Below, piece after piece: positions 9,271 through 18,587 of a stretch of DNA of 64,000 bases. Source of the stretch: Verrucomicrobiales bacterium (lineage in GTDB: Bacteria > Verrucomicrobiota > Verrucomicrobiia > Limisphaerales > UBA9464); contig JAIYBC010000052.1 of the NCBI GenBank assembly GCA_027488845.1, forward strand, positions 79,941 through 143,940. Reading direction: 5' to 3'. Under the pieces are notes generated by a model, which saw only the letters and a list, made by a program, of their open reading frames with translations, searched no databases and was not told where the DNA came from. How positions within the stretch are numbered: position 1 is the stretch's first letter; each line of letters begins with the position of its first letter. The position numbers and the translations under genes are program-made.

Positions 9271-10146
9271 GTGGCCAAGGACGTGGAACCGTCGCAGTCT
9301 GACCCGGTGAACGTCGTCAGCCGTTGCTTCCAGATCGGTCGGGAATCCGCGCTCGGACTCGGACCGCCTCCGGCCGGCAACCTCGCCGTTCCGGTGTTCC
9401 GTCATGGCTCGCTGGAGGTGGAGCTCTACCAACCGCGCGGCCGCGATCCCCAGCAACCACATCGGCGCGACGAATCCTACGTCGTGGTCCGTGGCACGGG
9501 GCTCTTCTTCGACGGAAGCGGCTCGTGGCCGGTCGGTCCGGGCGACTTCCTCTTCGTTCCCGCCGGACATGTCCACCGGTTCGAGGACTTCAGCGACGAC
9601 TTCGCGGTTTGGGTGCTCTTCCACGGGCCGGAAGGCGGGGAACGGACGGTGGAATCCCGCGGGCCGGACCCGGTGGCGTCCGTGGTCGCCGCGGCCGCGG
9701 AGCGCCGGTTCCGTCTGGTTGCCTGCGATGTGGCCGGGAATCCGGTGGAACCGTTGGGAACGCTTCCCGAGGACATCGCGGGCGGCTGCCAGGCCGGGGC
9801 GGGACTCTATTGGAAGAAGGGCTTCCGTCCGCCGTGGGTGGGATACGTGGCGATGGATGGGGACGTTCCGGTCGGGCTCGGCGGCTTCACCGGACCGCCG
9901 ATGGATGGAGCCGTCGAATTGGCCTACTACACGCGGCCGGAGTTCGAAGGGCGGGGCCACGCCGGCCGCACCGCTGCGCTGCTGGCGGACATCGCCCGGC
10001 GCACGGATCCGGCACTCGAGGTCGTGGCCCACACGCTGCCGGCGGAAGGGCCCTCTCCCCGGATCCTGCGGAGACTCGGCTTCGAGTGGCTCGGCAGCGT
10101 CGACCACCCGGAAGACGGCCGTGTGTGGCGGTGGAGGCTGGGTTGA
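9271..10146 (+). CDS. Cupin-GNAT fusion protein
   Basis: This 291-residue protein has two clear parts. Residues 40-115 form a cupin: PHRRDESYVVVRGTG supplies the His/Glu metal ligands and PAGHVHRFEDF the second motif. Residues 190-290 form a GNAT acetyltransferase: AYYTRPEFEGRGHAGRTAALL is the acetyl-CoA binding loop and ILRRLGFEWLGSV the usual C-terminal strand. The substrate is unknown. The start is a GTG 24 bp after the previous stop, so the gene probably belongs to the same operon. The middle (about 120-190) resembles the N-terminal strands of GNAT and supports a full-length acetyltransferase. Confidence 0.8.
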   Translation: MAKDVEPSQSDPVNVVSRCFQIGRESALGLGPPPAGNLAVPVFRHGSLEVELYQPRGRDPQQPHRRDESYVVVRGTGLFFDGSGSWPVGPGDFLFVPAGHVHRFEDFSDDFAVWVLFHGPEGGERTVESRGPDPVASVVAAAAERRFRLVACDVAGNPVEPLGTLPEDIAGGCQAGAGLYWKKGFRPPWVGYVAMDGDVPVGLGGFTGPPMDGAVELAYYTRPEFEGRGHAGRTAALLADIARRTDPALEVVAHTLPAEGPSPRILRRLGFEWLGSVDHPEDGRVWRWRLG

Positions 10147-10332
10147 TCCAACCGGAGCGAGGGGACTCACGCCAAGACGCCAAGGCGCCAATGGGGAAGG
10201 GGATCGGGAGCTGAAATGGCTACCATCTCCCTGCAATCGGCTTCGCTTCGCGGAACCGGAGTCTCCCCCTTTTCCGCTCACGGACTCACGGCTTTCCGAC
10301 TTCACGTGAGGGGCCTTGTGGCCGGAGTTCGG

Positions 10333-10466
10333 CTAACCGCGGGGAAGGACCGTGACGCGGCGCTTCCGGGCCGCCTCCCGCAAGGGAACGTCCTTGCTTG
10401 CGAGTGGCAGCTTCAGTCGCAAGGCGAGCTCAACATAGGCCGCGTCGTAGACACTCAGTCCAAGGT
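10333..10466 (-). pseudogene. C-terminal remnant of a VapC-type PIN toxin
   Basis: The frame encodes LGLSVYDAAYVELALR, then LPLASKDVPLREAARKRRV and VTVLP, which is the second half of a VapC PIN domain, including its conserved Asp in YDAAY. The N-terminal half with the first catalytic Asp is absent. The homology begins immediately after the stop of the antitoxin gene and in another frame, as expected from an internal deletion. It is therefore unlikely to be an active nuclease. Confidence 0.7.
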
Positions 10467-10471
10467 CTGAG

Positions 10472-10711
10472 TCAGGCAGTCCTGGAGCGGCGGCCTTCCT
10501 CAATGGCGGAACGGACCTCCAGGTCAGAAAGCACAGCGTGGCCATGGGAAGCTAGCCCCGTCCTGAGTTGCAGGCTGATCAGGGCGTCCACCGCTTTGCG
10601 GGCCTGCTCCCGGCGTTCGCTTCCAACCGGCACGATCTCCTCAACACGCCCCACCGGCTTTGGAAGGTCTTCAAACCGAGGCTTGGCTTCGAATGAAGTG
10701 GCGGTGTCCAT
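10472..10711 (-). CDS. VapB/Phd-like antitoxin, orphaned
   Basis: This 79-residue protein ends with LSDLEVRSAIEEGRR, resembling the toxin-binding tail of antitoxins paired with VapC (compare the common ending 'S-I-R-E-L-I-E-E-G-R-R'). A Phd/VapB DNA-binding part would precede it but is not clear here. The ATG at 10711 is preferred over upstream starts because the preceding residues are low-quality. Its toxin partner immediately downstream is truncated, so this is probably a decaying toxin-antitoxin locus. Confidence 0.6.
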   Translation of the reverse strand: MDTATSFEAKPRFEDLPKPVGRVEEIVPVGSERREQARKAVDALISLQLRTGLASHGHAVLSDLEVRSAIEEGRRSRTA

Positions 10712-10900
10712 GATCGTGGTTCCTACCTTCGACTGGTTGCTGCTGAGAGTTCTTCGTGTGGCCTTGCATGGCAAACGCTACTCGGGCGAGGCAAAGCAAA
10801 CCGCTTTGCTTAACGCCACTCCGGCTTGCCCCCGACGGACCCCGAAGGAGCAGCAGACCCTAGCGCGGCTTTACACTTTTCACCGATTCCCAGTTCCCCC

Positions 10901-10940
10901 TTTCAACCTTTCAACCTTTCAACCTTTCAACCTTTCAACC
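10901..10940. repeat. Tandem repeat (TTTCAACC)5
   Basis: Five perfect copies of TTTCAACC lie 55 bp upstream of the next plus-strand gene. The same 8-bp unit, also in five copies, occurs at 18588-18627. Confidence 0.95.
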
Positions 10941-10995
10941 ACCCCACCCCTCCTCCCCGCTTGGAATCCGTGCGGCCGGGCGGTTGGATGGGGCC

Positions 10996-11931
10996 ATGCA
11001 GCCGTACTCCCGACGTCAGTTCCTCCAGCGGACCACCGCCACCGTCCCGGCCGTTGCTTTGATTCCGTCCCTCTTCCTCGGCGGTTCGATGACCGCCACC
11101 GCCGCGGATCCCGTCCCGGCCGCGCCGACGCGCATCGGCAGCCAGCTCTACGGCTGGGGGCAGTACTACGACCGCGAGAAGAAGGACCTCGGTGCGCACC
11201 TCGACGAGGTGTTCTCCGCGTTGCGGGACATGGGTTGCGACTACGCCGAGGGTTCGGTGGACACTTCGAATCCGGACGCCAATGCGGCGTTCGGGGAGCG
11301 TCTGAAGTCGAAGGGCCTGCGTCCGGTGAGCCTCTACACCGGCGGCGCGTTCCACGATGATCGGTCCGGGGCCACGGTGGACGCGCTCGTGCGGGCTGGA
11401 GAGGTCTGCGCCAAGGCCGGCTTCGAGGTGATCGTCTGCAACCCCGATCCGATCGGCCGCGACAAGACCGCGGCGGAGTTGGTCACCCAGGGACGCGCCC
11501 TGGCGCGATTGGGCAAGGAACTGGGGGCGCTGGGACTCCGCCTCGGCCTGCACCACCACACCCCGGAACTGCGGAACGAAGCGCGCGAGTTCCATCACAA
11601 CTTCGCCATGACCGAGGCGGGACAGGTGGACTTCTGCATCGACACCCACTGGATGTACCGCGGCGGCGTGGCCCCGATGGACGCCCTCCGGCAATACGGC
11701 GGCCGGGTCGTGTCGTGGCATCTGCGCCAGAGCCGGGAAGGGGTCTGGTGGGAGGATCTCGACAGCGGTGACATCGACTACGGCGAGATCGCCCGATTCG
11801 CCCGCGAGCGGGGGATTCCGCGGCGCTTCTCCGTCGAGTTGGCGTTGGAACAGGGAACGCGGATCACCCGCGGCGCGGTGGAGAACCACCGTCGGTCCGT
11901 CGAGTACCTCCGGCGCGTCTTCGCGGCCTGA
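10996..11931 (+). CDS. Tat-exported sugar phosphate isomerase/epimerase-like TIM barrel
   Basis: This 311-residue protein carries a twin-arginine signal (SRRQFLQRTTATVPAVALIP) and then a xylose-isomerase-like TIM barrel (AP endonuclease family 2 fold). Typical barrel features are GSQLYGWGQYY, LGLRLGLHHHTPEL, VDFCIDTHWMYRGG and RRFSVELALEQGT, which place His, Glu and Asp metal ligands at strand ends. Export suggests a periplasmic role on an oxidised or free sugar rather than a phosphate, but the substrate is not readable. The ATG at 10996 was chosen over a TTG at 10984 because the Tat motif then sits in the usual place. Confidence 0.8.
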   Translation: MQPYSRRQFLQRTTATVPAVALIPSLFLGGSMTATAADPVPAAPTRIGSQLYGWGQYYDREKKDLGAHLDEVFSALRDMGCDYAEGSVDTSNPDANAAFGERLKSKGLRPVSLYTGGAFHDDRSGATVDALVRAGEVCAKAGFEVIVCNPDPIGRDKTAAELVTQGRALARLGKELGALGLRLGLHHHTPELRNEAREFHHNFAMTEAGQVDFCIDTHWMYRGGVAPMDALRQYGGRVVSWHLRQSREGVWWEDLDSGDIDYGEIARFARERGIPRRFSVELALEQGTRITRGAVENHRRSVEYLRRVFAA

Positions 11932-11958
11932 GGTCGATCCCGCTTCCGCGAGACGTCC

Positions 11959-13374
11959 ATGTCCCCGCGCGCCCCCTTCATCCGGCTCGGGCACCGCCTG
12001 AGCCTGTGGTACGCGACGATCTTCGCCGTCTCGGTGGCGGTGCTCTTCGGGGTGGCCTACCTGCTCCTGTCGCGGGCGCTGGCGGAGAAGGACGCGGAGA
12101 TCCTCGCCTCGCGGCTGAAGGAGTATGGGACGCTCTACCAGGCGGGTGGTGTCCGTGCGCTCCAGTCCGCGGTGGAGCGGGAGAAGGGGAGTTCCGGCGG
12201 AACGCCGCTGTTCCTGCGGCTGCTGGGGCGCGGGAACGTCGTCTCGTTCGCGTCGGTCCCGGACGCCTGGGTGGAGATCCGCGGCTATGAGCGGGACTGG
12301 ATGGGCTTCACGCGTCCGGTGGAGGTGGTCCGGATCCCGAAGGGTGCGGAGGAGGAGATCGCCATCGCTTCGGCGATGCAGCCGGACGGGACGCTGCTCC
12401 AGGTCGGACGCGTGACCAACAACCGCGAGACGGTCCTCGCGCCGTTCCGGAAGAGCTTCCTCGTGGCCGGAGCGGGCATGGTGGTGGCGTCGTTGGCGGT
12501 GGGATCCTTCCTCGCCGACCGCGCCCTGCGGCCGGTCCGGGAAATGGCGGAGACGGCCCGGCGCATCATCGCCACGGGCGACCTCGACGCACGGGTTCCG
12601 GTCCGTGGAAAGGAGGACGACCTCGAGGCGCTGGCCGGCCTCTTCAACTCGGTGTTGGAGCGGAACGCCGCACTGATCCGGGCGATGCGGGAGTCGTTGG
12701 ACAACGCCGCGCACGACCTCCGGACGCCGCTGACGCGCATGCGGGGCGCGGCGGAGATCGCGTTGCTCGGGGCGGATCCCGCCGCGGCCCGCGAGGCGCT
12801 CGCCGACTGCGTTGAGGAGAGCGAACGGGTGTTGCAGCTGTTGAACGCGCTGCTCGACGTGACCGAGGCCGAGGCCGGCCTGATGCGCCTGCAGCGGCGC
12901 CCGACCGACATCGCGCGCATGGCTACGGAGCTGGCCGACGCCTACACGATGACGGCCGAGGAGAAGGCGATCGCGTTGCGGGTCGAGGCGTCGGAGCCGG
13001 TGGTGGCCGAGGTCGATCCGGTACGCCTGCGGCAGGTCGTGGCCAACCTGCTCGACAACGCCATCAAGTACACGCCGCAGGGCGGTCGGGTGTGGGTCGA
13101 GGTCCGGAAGGACGGCAACGTCCCGGTGGTCCAGGTTCGGGATTCGGGACCCGGGGTTCCGGTGGAGGAGCAGGCGAAGGTCTGGACGCGCCTCTACCGT
13201 GGCGACCGCAGCCGGGGTCAACGGGGACTCGGTCTCGGCCTGAGCGTCGTGAAGGCGGTGGTCGAGGCGCACGGCGGTAGCGTCTCGGTGTCCGACAATC
13301 CCGGCGGTGGGGCGTTGTTCGAGGTGCGGCTTCCGGCGGGGCGCCCCGGGGTTGCCGCCCCCATAACCGCTTGA
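11959..13374 (+). CDS. Sensor histidine kinase (HAMP-HisKA-HATPase)
   Basis: This 471-residue protein has two membrane helices (about 15-37 and 170-192) enclosing a periplasmic sensor region. A HAMP linker follows ([17 protein letters not shown]). The phosphoacceptor motif [16 protein letters not shown] places His at 252, followed by an ATPase domain with [20 protein letters not shown] and [11 protein letters not shown]. The architecture matches heavy-metal/QseC-type sensors. No response regulator gene lies on either side: upstream is the isomerase-like gene, 27 bp away, and downstream a secreted protein. The partner must be elsewhere. Confidence 0.92.
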   Translation: MSPRAPFIRLGHRLSLWYATIFAVSVAVLFGVAYLLLSRALAEKDAEILASRLKEYGTLYQAGGVRALQSAVEREKGSSGGTPLFLRLLGRGNVVSFASVPDAWVEIRGYERDWMGFTRPVEVVRIPKGAEEEIAIASAMQPDGTLLQVGRVTNNRETVLAPFRKSFLVAGAGMVVASLAVGSFLADRALRPVREMAETARRIIATGDLDARVPVRGKEDDLEALAGLFNSVLERNAALIRAMRESLDNAAHDLRTPLTRMRGAAEIALLGADPAAAREALADCVEESERVLQLLNALLDVTEAEAGLMRLQRRPTDIARMATELADAYTMTAEEKAIALRVEASEPVVAEVDPVRLRQVVANLLDNAIKYTPQGGRVWVEVRKDGNVPVVQVRDSGPGVPVEEQAKVWTRLYRGDRSRGQRGLGLGLSVVKAVVEAHGGSVSVSDNPGGGALFEVRLPAGRPGVAAPITA

Positions 13375-13406
13375 ACATCGTGTCACGCCCAGCGTCGGTT
13401 CGTCCC

Positions 13407-16124
13407 ATGTCCCGACTCCTCCGACCGACTGCCCGGCTCTTCCGGTCGTGGATACCCTGCGTCTTCGCCCTGCTGCTCGGAGCCCACGCCGCGCTGCCGG
13501 ACCTCGGGCTTCGGGACGTCCCCGCGGGAGGCCGTTGGACGGCGCTCCATGACGCGACGGTGCAGCCCACGCCGGAAGGACTGGTGGTGCGTTCCTCGGG
13601 AGAGGATCCGTACATCCAGGGACCGGTGGTCGAGTTCGGGACCAACGGTCCCTTGTGGCTGCGGCTCCGGCTGAAGTCCACGCGGGTAGGCTGGGCCCAG
13701 GTGTTCTGGTTCGAGCGGGGCGCCTCGGAGGCGGACTCGATCCGCTTCCTGGTACCGAATACGAACGTCTTCGAGGCCCGGGTCCCGATCCCGGCCGTTT
13801 CCGGAAAGCTTCGCCTGCGGTTCGATCCGCCGGGTGGGGCCGGGGACACGACGGTTTTTGAGCGGCTGTGGTTCGAGGAGCGTCGGCTGATGCCGGAACC
13901 CGACTGGCCGCAGTTCCGGGCTCCGGAAATTTCAACCCGGGTCGCCACCGTTTCCGGCCCGGGCCTGCGGTTCCTCCAGGACCGCGACCGTTTCGCGGTG
14001 TTCTCGGTGGAGGTCCAGGGCCGGCCGTTCGCGGTATCGGGACCCGACATCCCGGTGGGCTACCTCCTCGATGGACGGCAGGTGTGGTTTCGTCCTGGCA
14101 CCGGCGCTCCGCTGTTCTCCGCGCAGGGTGCTTCGCTGCGGTTCGAGACGGTCGACACCGATCCCGACGGAGCGCACTGGCGTTGGACGCGACGCGTCGA
14201 ACCCGCGGGGTCGGGGCTGCGGATCCGAACCGCGGTTTGGGTCGACCGGCCGCGCGACCTGGTCTTCCTGCCGGGAACCGTGCTGCTGGCCGGGATCGGT
14301 TCCTACGGCACCAACAAGCACCAGGCCCTGTTGCCGGGCCTGGAATACCTGGAGAACGAGGAGTCGAGTTCGGAACGGGATCTGATTGGCCCGGCGGCAC
14401 TCCGACGGGTGCCGGACACGGCGAAGCTGACCCAGCCGATGATGGCGCTTTCGGCAGACGGCCGCTGGCTCTCCCTCGACTGGAGTCCGTCGGCGGACGT
14501 GGCGGCACTTTTCGACACACCCGACCGGGTCTTCCGGTCCGGCGGCCACCTGCTCGGCATCATCGCGCCGGGCAGCGACGGCATCTCCCGGCCGGACGGA
14601 GCGCTGATGCCGTACGGTCCGTTGCGGATGGAGCCGGGGCGGCCGATGGAATTCGTGGCCGTGCTGCGGGGCGGACCCGGCACCAACGTCGTTCCTGCGA
14701 TCCAGGGTTGGGTCGGGGCCAAGGCGTTGCCGCCGGCGCCGGAGACGGGGATCGAACGCGAGGCGTTCCTGCGTCTGCAGGCAGCGGGATGGCTCGACTC
14801 GGGAATCCGCGACGGAGCGCGTTTCCGTCATGCGATCGGACCGGGCTTCGGCGCCTCGCCGGCGGTGGACGCGGCGTTGTGGATGGACTGGCTGGCCCCG
14901 TGGGTCGGCGACGTGACGTGGAGCAACCGTCTTGAGCGCGCGGCCGCGGAAGCCTACGCGGAAGTCCGTCCGGACTCCCCGGGCCAGCAGGTGGGACACG
15001 TGCGGTGGCTGTTGCCGGCACTGGTCCGTGGGGACGTGTCCGGGCAGCTCCGTGCCATTCGGGAACAGGCGGTGGGGATCGTGCGGCGTGCGGGAACGGA
15101 AGGGCGTTTCCCGTATGTGGCGCCTGCGGGAGGAACCGACCTCGGTCGGACCCATTGGGAACGGGAGGCCAACGGATTGGCGGGCGAACCGACGCTGCAG
15201 GTGTTGCGGGCCGCGGCGCTCACCGGCGACATCGGCCTGCGGGCCGACGGCCTGCGGCTGTTGGCCGGGCTCCGTCGTTGGAGCGGCGGAGTTCCGCGCG
15301 GCGCACAGACCTGGGAGGTGCCATTACATACGCCTGACATCCTCGCCAGCGCCCAGCTCTGCGAGGCCTACCTGTTGGCCTACGAGCTGACCGGAGACCG
15401 TTCGCATCTCGACGACGCACGGCATTGGGCGTGGACCGGTGTTCCCTTCGTGTACCTCGTCCGACCGGTCCCAGGGCCGGTGGGACTGTACGCCACGATC
15501 CCCGTCTTCGGGGCCACCCAGTTCGTCGCCCCCAACTGGATCGGCCTGCCGGTGCAGTGGTGCGGGCTGGTCTATGCGGAGGCGCTCCGACATCTCGCAC
15601 GATACGACGATCCGTCCTTGTGGAACCGGCTTGCGGACGGCATCGCGGCGTCGGGCATCCAGCAGGTGCATCCGGCGAGCGAGCCGGCGAACCAGGGGCT
15701 GCTGCCGGACAGCTTCGACCTCCGTGCCCGTTTCCGGAATCCGGTGCCGATCAATCCCGGCACCCTGTTGCCCGGGGCCATCCGGCACTATGGCGGTCCG
15801 CCGGTGCAGCTGTCGGTGCCACGTCCGGGATTCGACGGATTCATCCATGCGCCCGGCGTGGTGGCCGACGTGGCGGAGAAGGCGCGCGGAGGCGAGGGAA
15901 GGGACGGCAAGGACGCGGTCTTGAGGTTCCGTGTGGCGCTGTGGCCGCGGGGCGGAGGACAGGTGTTGGTGACCGGGTTCCGCGACCTGGGGAATGCCCG
16001 GAAGCGGCTGAAGGTGCTGTTCGACGGCAAGTCGGCGAAGGGCGACTCCTGGAGCCTGGACGAGGCCGAAGGCCGGCTCCTGCTGAGACCCGGCGAGGCG
16101 CAGTCGGTCGAGATCCGTTGGTGA
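13407..16124 (+). CDS. Large secreted protein, possible alpha/alpha-toroid fold
   Basis: This 905-residue protein starts with a signal peptide (LFRSWIPCVFALLLGAHA, cleavage near residue 28). The ATG at 13407 is preferred over a TTG at 13371 that overlaps the kinase stop. The N-terminal 200 residues look beta-rich. The second half has repeated helices with aromatic residues (YLLAYELTGDRSHLDDARHWAW, then GLPVQWCGLVYAEALRHLARY), suggesting an (alpha/alpha) toroid as in some glycosidases and polysaccharide lyases. I see no diagnostic catalytic motif, so no enzyme name is given. It follows the sensor kinase closely, which might make it part of the regulated response. Confidence 0.7.
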   Translation: MSRLLRPTARLFRSWIPCVFALLLGAHAALPDLGLRDVPAGGRWTALHDATVQPTPEGLVVRSSGEDPYIQGPVVEFGTNGPLWLRLRLKSTRVGWAQVFWFERGASEADSIRFLVPNTNVFEARVPIPAVSGKLRLRFDPPGGAGDTTVFERLWFEERRLMPEPDWPQFRAPEISTRVATVSGPGLRFLQDRDRFAVFSVEVQGRPFAVSGPDIPVGYLLDGRQVWFRPGTGAPLFSAQGASLRFETVDTDPDGAHWRWTRRVEPAGSGLRIRTAVWVDRPRDLVFLPGTVLLAGIGSYGTNKHQALLPGLEYLENEESSSERDLIGPAALRRVPDTAKLTQPMMALSADGRWLSLDWSPSADVAALFDTPDRVFRSGGHLLGIIAPGSDGISRPDGALMPYGPLRMEPGRPMEFVAVLRGGPGTNVVPAIQGWVGAKALPPAPETGIEREAFLRLQAAGWLDSGIRDGARFRHAIGPGFGASPAVDAALWMDWLAPWVGDVTWSNRLERAAAEAYAEVRPDSPGQQVGHVRWLLPALVRGDVSGQLRAIREQAVGIVRRAGTEGRFPYVAPAGGTDLGRTHWEREANGLAGEPTLQVLRAAALTGDIGLRADGLRLLAGLRRWSGGVPRGAQTWEVPLHTPDILASAQLCEAYLLAYELTGDRSHLDDARHWAWTGVPFVYLVRPVPGPVGLYATIPVFGATQFVAPNWIGLPVQWCGLVYAEALRHLARYDDPSLWNRLADGIAASGIQQVHPASEPANQGLLPDSFDLRARFRNPVPINPGTLLPGAIRHYGGPPVQLSVPRPGFDGFIHAPGVVADVAEKARGGEGRDGKDAVLRFRVALWPRGGGQVLVTGFRDLGNARKRLKVLFDGKSAKGDSWSLDEAEGRLLLRPGEAQSVEIRW

Positions 16125-16209
16125 GGTCCGTTCGTCGCGGAGCCGGGACCGGGTGGCGGTCCGGATGTTGACGCTTCCGTGACCCCGGACGACGGGGCAT
16201 GCTCGCTCC

Positions 16210-16578
16210 ATGCAACACGCACCGGGATTCCTCGCCCTTGTCGACGACGCCAAGTCACGGATCCGGGAGGTCACCCTCGAGGACCTCCGGGCCCGATTGG
16301 CGGCCAATCCGAAGCTGGTCCTGATCGACGTCCGCGAGGAGAGCGAATGGGCGGCGGGACATGCGGTCGAGGCCGCCCACCTGGGGAAGGGCATCCTGGA
16401 GCGGGACCTGGAAGGCCGTTATCCGGACAAGGACGCGGAGATCGTGATGTACTGCGGCGGCGGCTTCCGCAGCGCGCTCACCTGCGATGCGGCGCAGAAG
16501 ATGGGCTACACGAACGTCCGGTCGCTCATCGGCGGATACAAGGCCCTGGCCGCGGCGGGATGGCCGATGGCGAAGTGA
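16210..16578 (+). CDS. Rhodanese-like domain protein
   Basis: This single-domain protein of 122 residues has the family signatures LVLIDVREESEWAAGH near the start and the active-site loop CGGGFRSALTC, with the catalytic Cys at 82. It ends with SLIGGYKALAAAGWP. It probably transfers or carries sulfane sulfur in the cytoplasm; there is no signal peptide. It sits alone between a secreted protein and a transporter, with no sulfur-metabolism genes nearby. Confidence 0.92.
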   Translation: MQHAPGFLALVDDAKSRIREVTLEDLRARLAANPKLVLIDVREESEWAAGHAVEAAHLGKGILERDLEGRYPDKDAEIVMYCGGGFRSALTCDAAQKMGYTNVRSLIGGYKALAAAGWPMAK

Positions 16579-16589
16579 GGCGAGGTGGG

Positions 16590-16622
16590 GATTCTTGATT
16601 CTCGATTCGCGATTCCTGATTT
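16590..16622. repeat. GATTC-rich tract after a stop codon
   Basis: The stretch is built from GATTC separated by two or three bases (GATTCTTGATTCTCGATTC...). Similar tracts follow stop codons at 18487-18512 and overlap one at 36634-36669. Confidence 0.7.
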
Positions 16623-16644
16623 GGAGGTCGGCTTGGCGGTGGGT

Positions 16645-16671
16645 GTGAGACTCGTGACCTCGTCTCCTACG
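16645..16671. repeat. 27-bp dispersed repeat, copy 1
   Basis: The sequence beginning GTGAGACTCGTGACCTCGTC is identical over 27 bp to 38494-38520. Both copies are followed after 25-35 bp by TGTTGGGA, so the repeat unit may be longer and degenerate. Confidence 0.85.
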
Positions 16672-16751
16672 GCGTGCTGGAGCGGTGCCTGACTGTGTTG
16701 GGATGTGTTTGGTCTCGCCGGGGCGGGGGCGGTTGAACACCGTCTGTCCCA

Positions 16752-18479
16752 GTGAATCGGGGTCGACATGACTTGAACGCCTGGACGGTGCTCTTCCTCG
16801 GGGCGCTTGCGGTCTATTTCGCCGCGTTCCTCCTCTATCCCGTGGGATTCATGCTCCGCCGCGCCTTCGGCGCCGACGGCGAGTTCACGCTGCGCTACTT
16901 CTCGCTGCTGCTCGCCAATCCCATGTCGCGGCAGTCGATCCTGACGTCCTTCGCCCTGGCCACGATCACCACGGCGCTCGCTTCCTGCCTGGTCCTGCCC
17001 TTGGCGTACGGAATGACCCGATGGCGATTCGCTGGACGCGGTATCCTCGCCACGCTGCTGTTGGTTCCCATGATCCTCCCGCCTTTCGTGGGGGCAATCG
17101 GTCTCAAGCAGCTGCTCGCCCGTTTCGGTTCGCTCAACTCGGTCCTGGTCGAACTCGGCTGGATGGATCCGGCGCGTCCCGTGGACTGGCTGGGCGCCGG
17201 CGGCTTCTGGGGCATCGTGGTGCTCCAGGTGCTCGGGCTCTATCCGATACTCTACCTCAACGTCTCGGCCGCAATGGCCAACGTCGACCCGAGCCTCCGG
17301 GAATCCGCGAACAACCTCGGGGCGACCGGATGGCGCCTCTTCCGCACGGTCACGCTGCCGCTCATCCTGCCCGGCTGGTTCGCCGGGGCGATCATCGTGT
17401 GGATCTGGTCCTTCACCGACCTCGGCACCCCGCTGATCTTCGGCTATTCGCGGCTGGTGCCGGTGCAGATCTGGGATTCGGTGAACGACCTGAACACCAA
17501 TCCGCAGGGCTACACCCTGGTGATGTTCGTCCTGCTGCTGACGGTGGTCCTGTTCGCCCTCGGCAAACGCGGCCTGGGCGGACGCCGTCACGAGATGATG
17601 GCCCGGGGACATTCCGCGGGTGCCGAAGTCCCGGCTGGGCCGTGGCTCACGGCGGCGATCTGGGCCGGGGCCGGCGTGGTCGTCGCCGCGGCGCTGCTGC
17701 CGCACCTGACCATCGTGGCGCAGTCCTTGGCCGGACGCTGGTTCATGTCGGCCTTGCCGGACTTCTGGACCACGGGGCATTTCGGCGAGGTCTTCGGCCA
17801 TGGCCTCACCGGGTCCAGCATCCGCAACAGCCTGTTCTACGCGAGCCTCAGCGCGCTGATCGACCTCGTCCTGGGCGTGCTCATCGCCTGGCTGGTCACC
17901 CGTCGCCGGATCCCGTTCGCCGGGGTGCTCGACGCCCTGGCGATGCTGCCGTTGGCCCTGCCTGGGTTGGTGTTGGCCTTCGGCCTGTACGCCGGATTCA
18001 ACGTCGACGAGCGGGCGAATCCGCGGCTCGACGCGTTCCTGGATCCGAGGACCAATCCGACGTTCCTCCTGATCGTGAGCTACAGCGTCCGCCGCCTGCC
18101 GTACATCGTCCGGTCGGCGCATGCCGGGTTCCAGCAGGTGAGCGTCACGCTGGAGGAGGCCAGCGCCAACCTGGGCCAGAAGCCGTTGGGAACGCTTTGG
18201 AAGATCACGGTGCCGCTGGTGGCGGCGAACCTGGTGGCGGGGACGATCCTGACCTTCTCGTTCGCGATGCTGGAGGTGAGCGACAGCCTGATCCTGGCGC
18301 AGCGGGAGCAGCATTTCCCGATCACGAAGATGATCTACCAGCTCATGGGCCGCATCGATCCGTCCTCGCCCAGCGTGGCCTCGGCGCTCGGCGTGGTGGG
18401 CATGTTGATCCTGTTGGGCAGCCTCGCGGTGGCCGGCAAGCTGATGGGCAAGCGGCTGGGACAGCTCTTCAGGGCGTAA
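16752..18479 (+). CDS. ABC transporter permease, Fe3+-type two-domain (FbpB-like)
   Basis: This 575-residue membrane protein has about 12 helices in two homologous halves, each with an EAA-type loop contacting the ATPase: ESANNLGATGWRLFRTVTLPL in the first and EASANLGQKPLGTLWKITVPL in the second. Fused double permeases of this kind serve Fe3+, thiamine or putrescine-type importers; PILYLNVSAAMANVDPSLRE suits the ferric-iron class. The start is GTG at 16752; the next in-frame option is TTG at 16773. The binding protein and ATPase genes that normally flank it are absent nearby: a rhodanese gene lies before it and an unrelated minus-strand gene after it. Confidence 0.88.
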   Translation: MNRGRHDLNAWTVLFLGALAVYFAAFLLYPVGFMLRRAFGADGEFTLRYFSLLLANPMSRQSILTSFALATITTALASCLVLPLAYGMTRWRFAGRGILATLLLVPMILPPFVGAIGLKQLLARFGSLNSVLVELGWMDPARPVDWLGAGGFWGIVVLQVLGLYPILYLNVSAAMANVDPSLRESANNLGATGWRLFRTVTLPLILPGWFAGAIIVWIWSFTDLGTPLIFGYSRLVPVQIWDSVNDLNTNPQGYTLVMFVLLLTVVLFALGKRGLGGRRHEMMARGHSAGAEVPAGPWLTAAIWAGAGVVVAAALLPHLTIVAQSLAGRWFMSALPDFWTTGHFGEVFGHGLTGSSIRNSLFYASLSALIDLVLGVLIAWLVTRRRIPFAGVLDALAMLPLALPGLVLAFGLYAGFNVDERANPRLDAFLDPRTNPTFLLIVSYSVRRLPYIVRSAHAGFQQVSVTLEEASANLGQKPLGTLWKITVPLVAANLVAGTILTFSFAMLEVSDSLILAQREQHFPITKMIYQLMGRIDPSSPSVASALGVVGMLILLGSLAVAGKLMGKRLGQLFRA

Positions 18480-18486
18480 GGAAGGT

Positions 18487-18512
18487 TGATTCGGGATTCT
18501 TGAATCCGGATT
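18487..18512. repeat. GATTC-rich tract
   Basis: GATTCGGGATTCTTGAATC begins 7 bp after the permease stop. It belongs to the same low-complexity class as 16590-16622. Confidence 0.65.
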
Positions 18513-18587
18513 CAACGGGGCCTCCCGCGGAGCCGCAAAGCCGCGAGGCAAAGGGACTCAGAACAGAACGCTCCCAGCGCTTCCGCC

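Noticed and set aside
10927..14520. Long minus-strand frame opposite the isomerase-like, kinase and secreted-protein genes
   Set aside because: No domain and biased composition; the plus strand genes have strong motifs.
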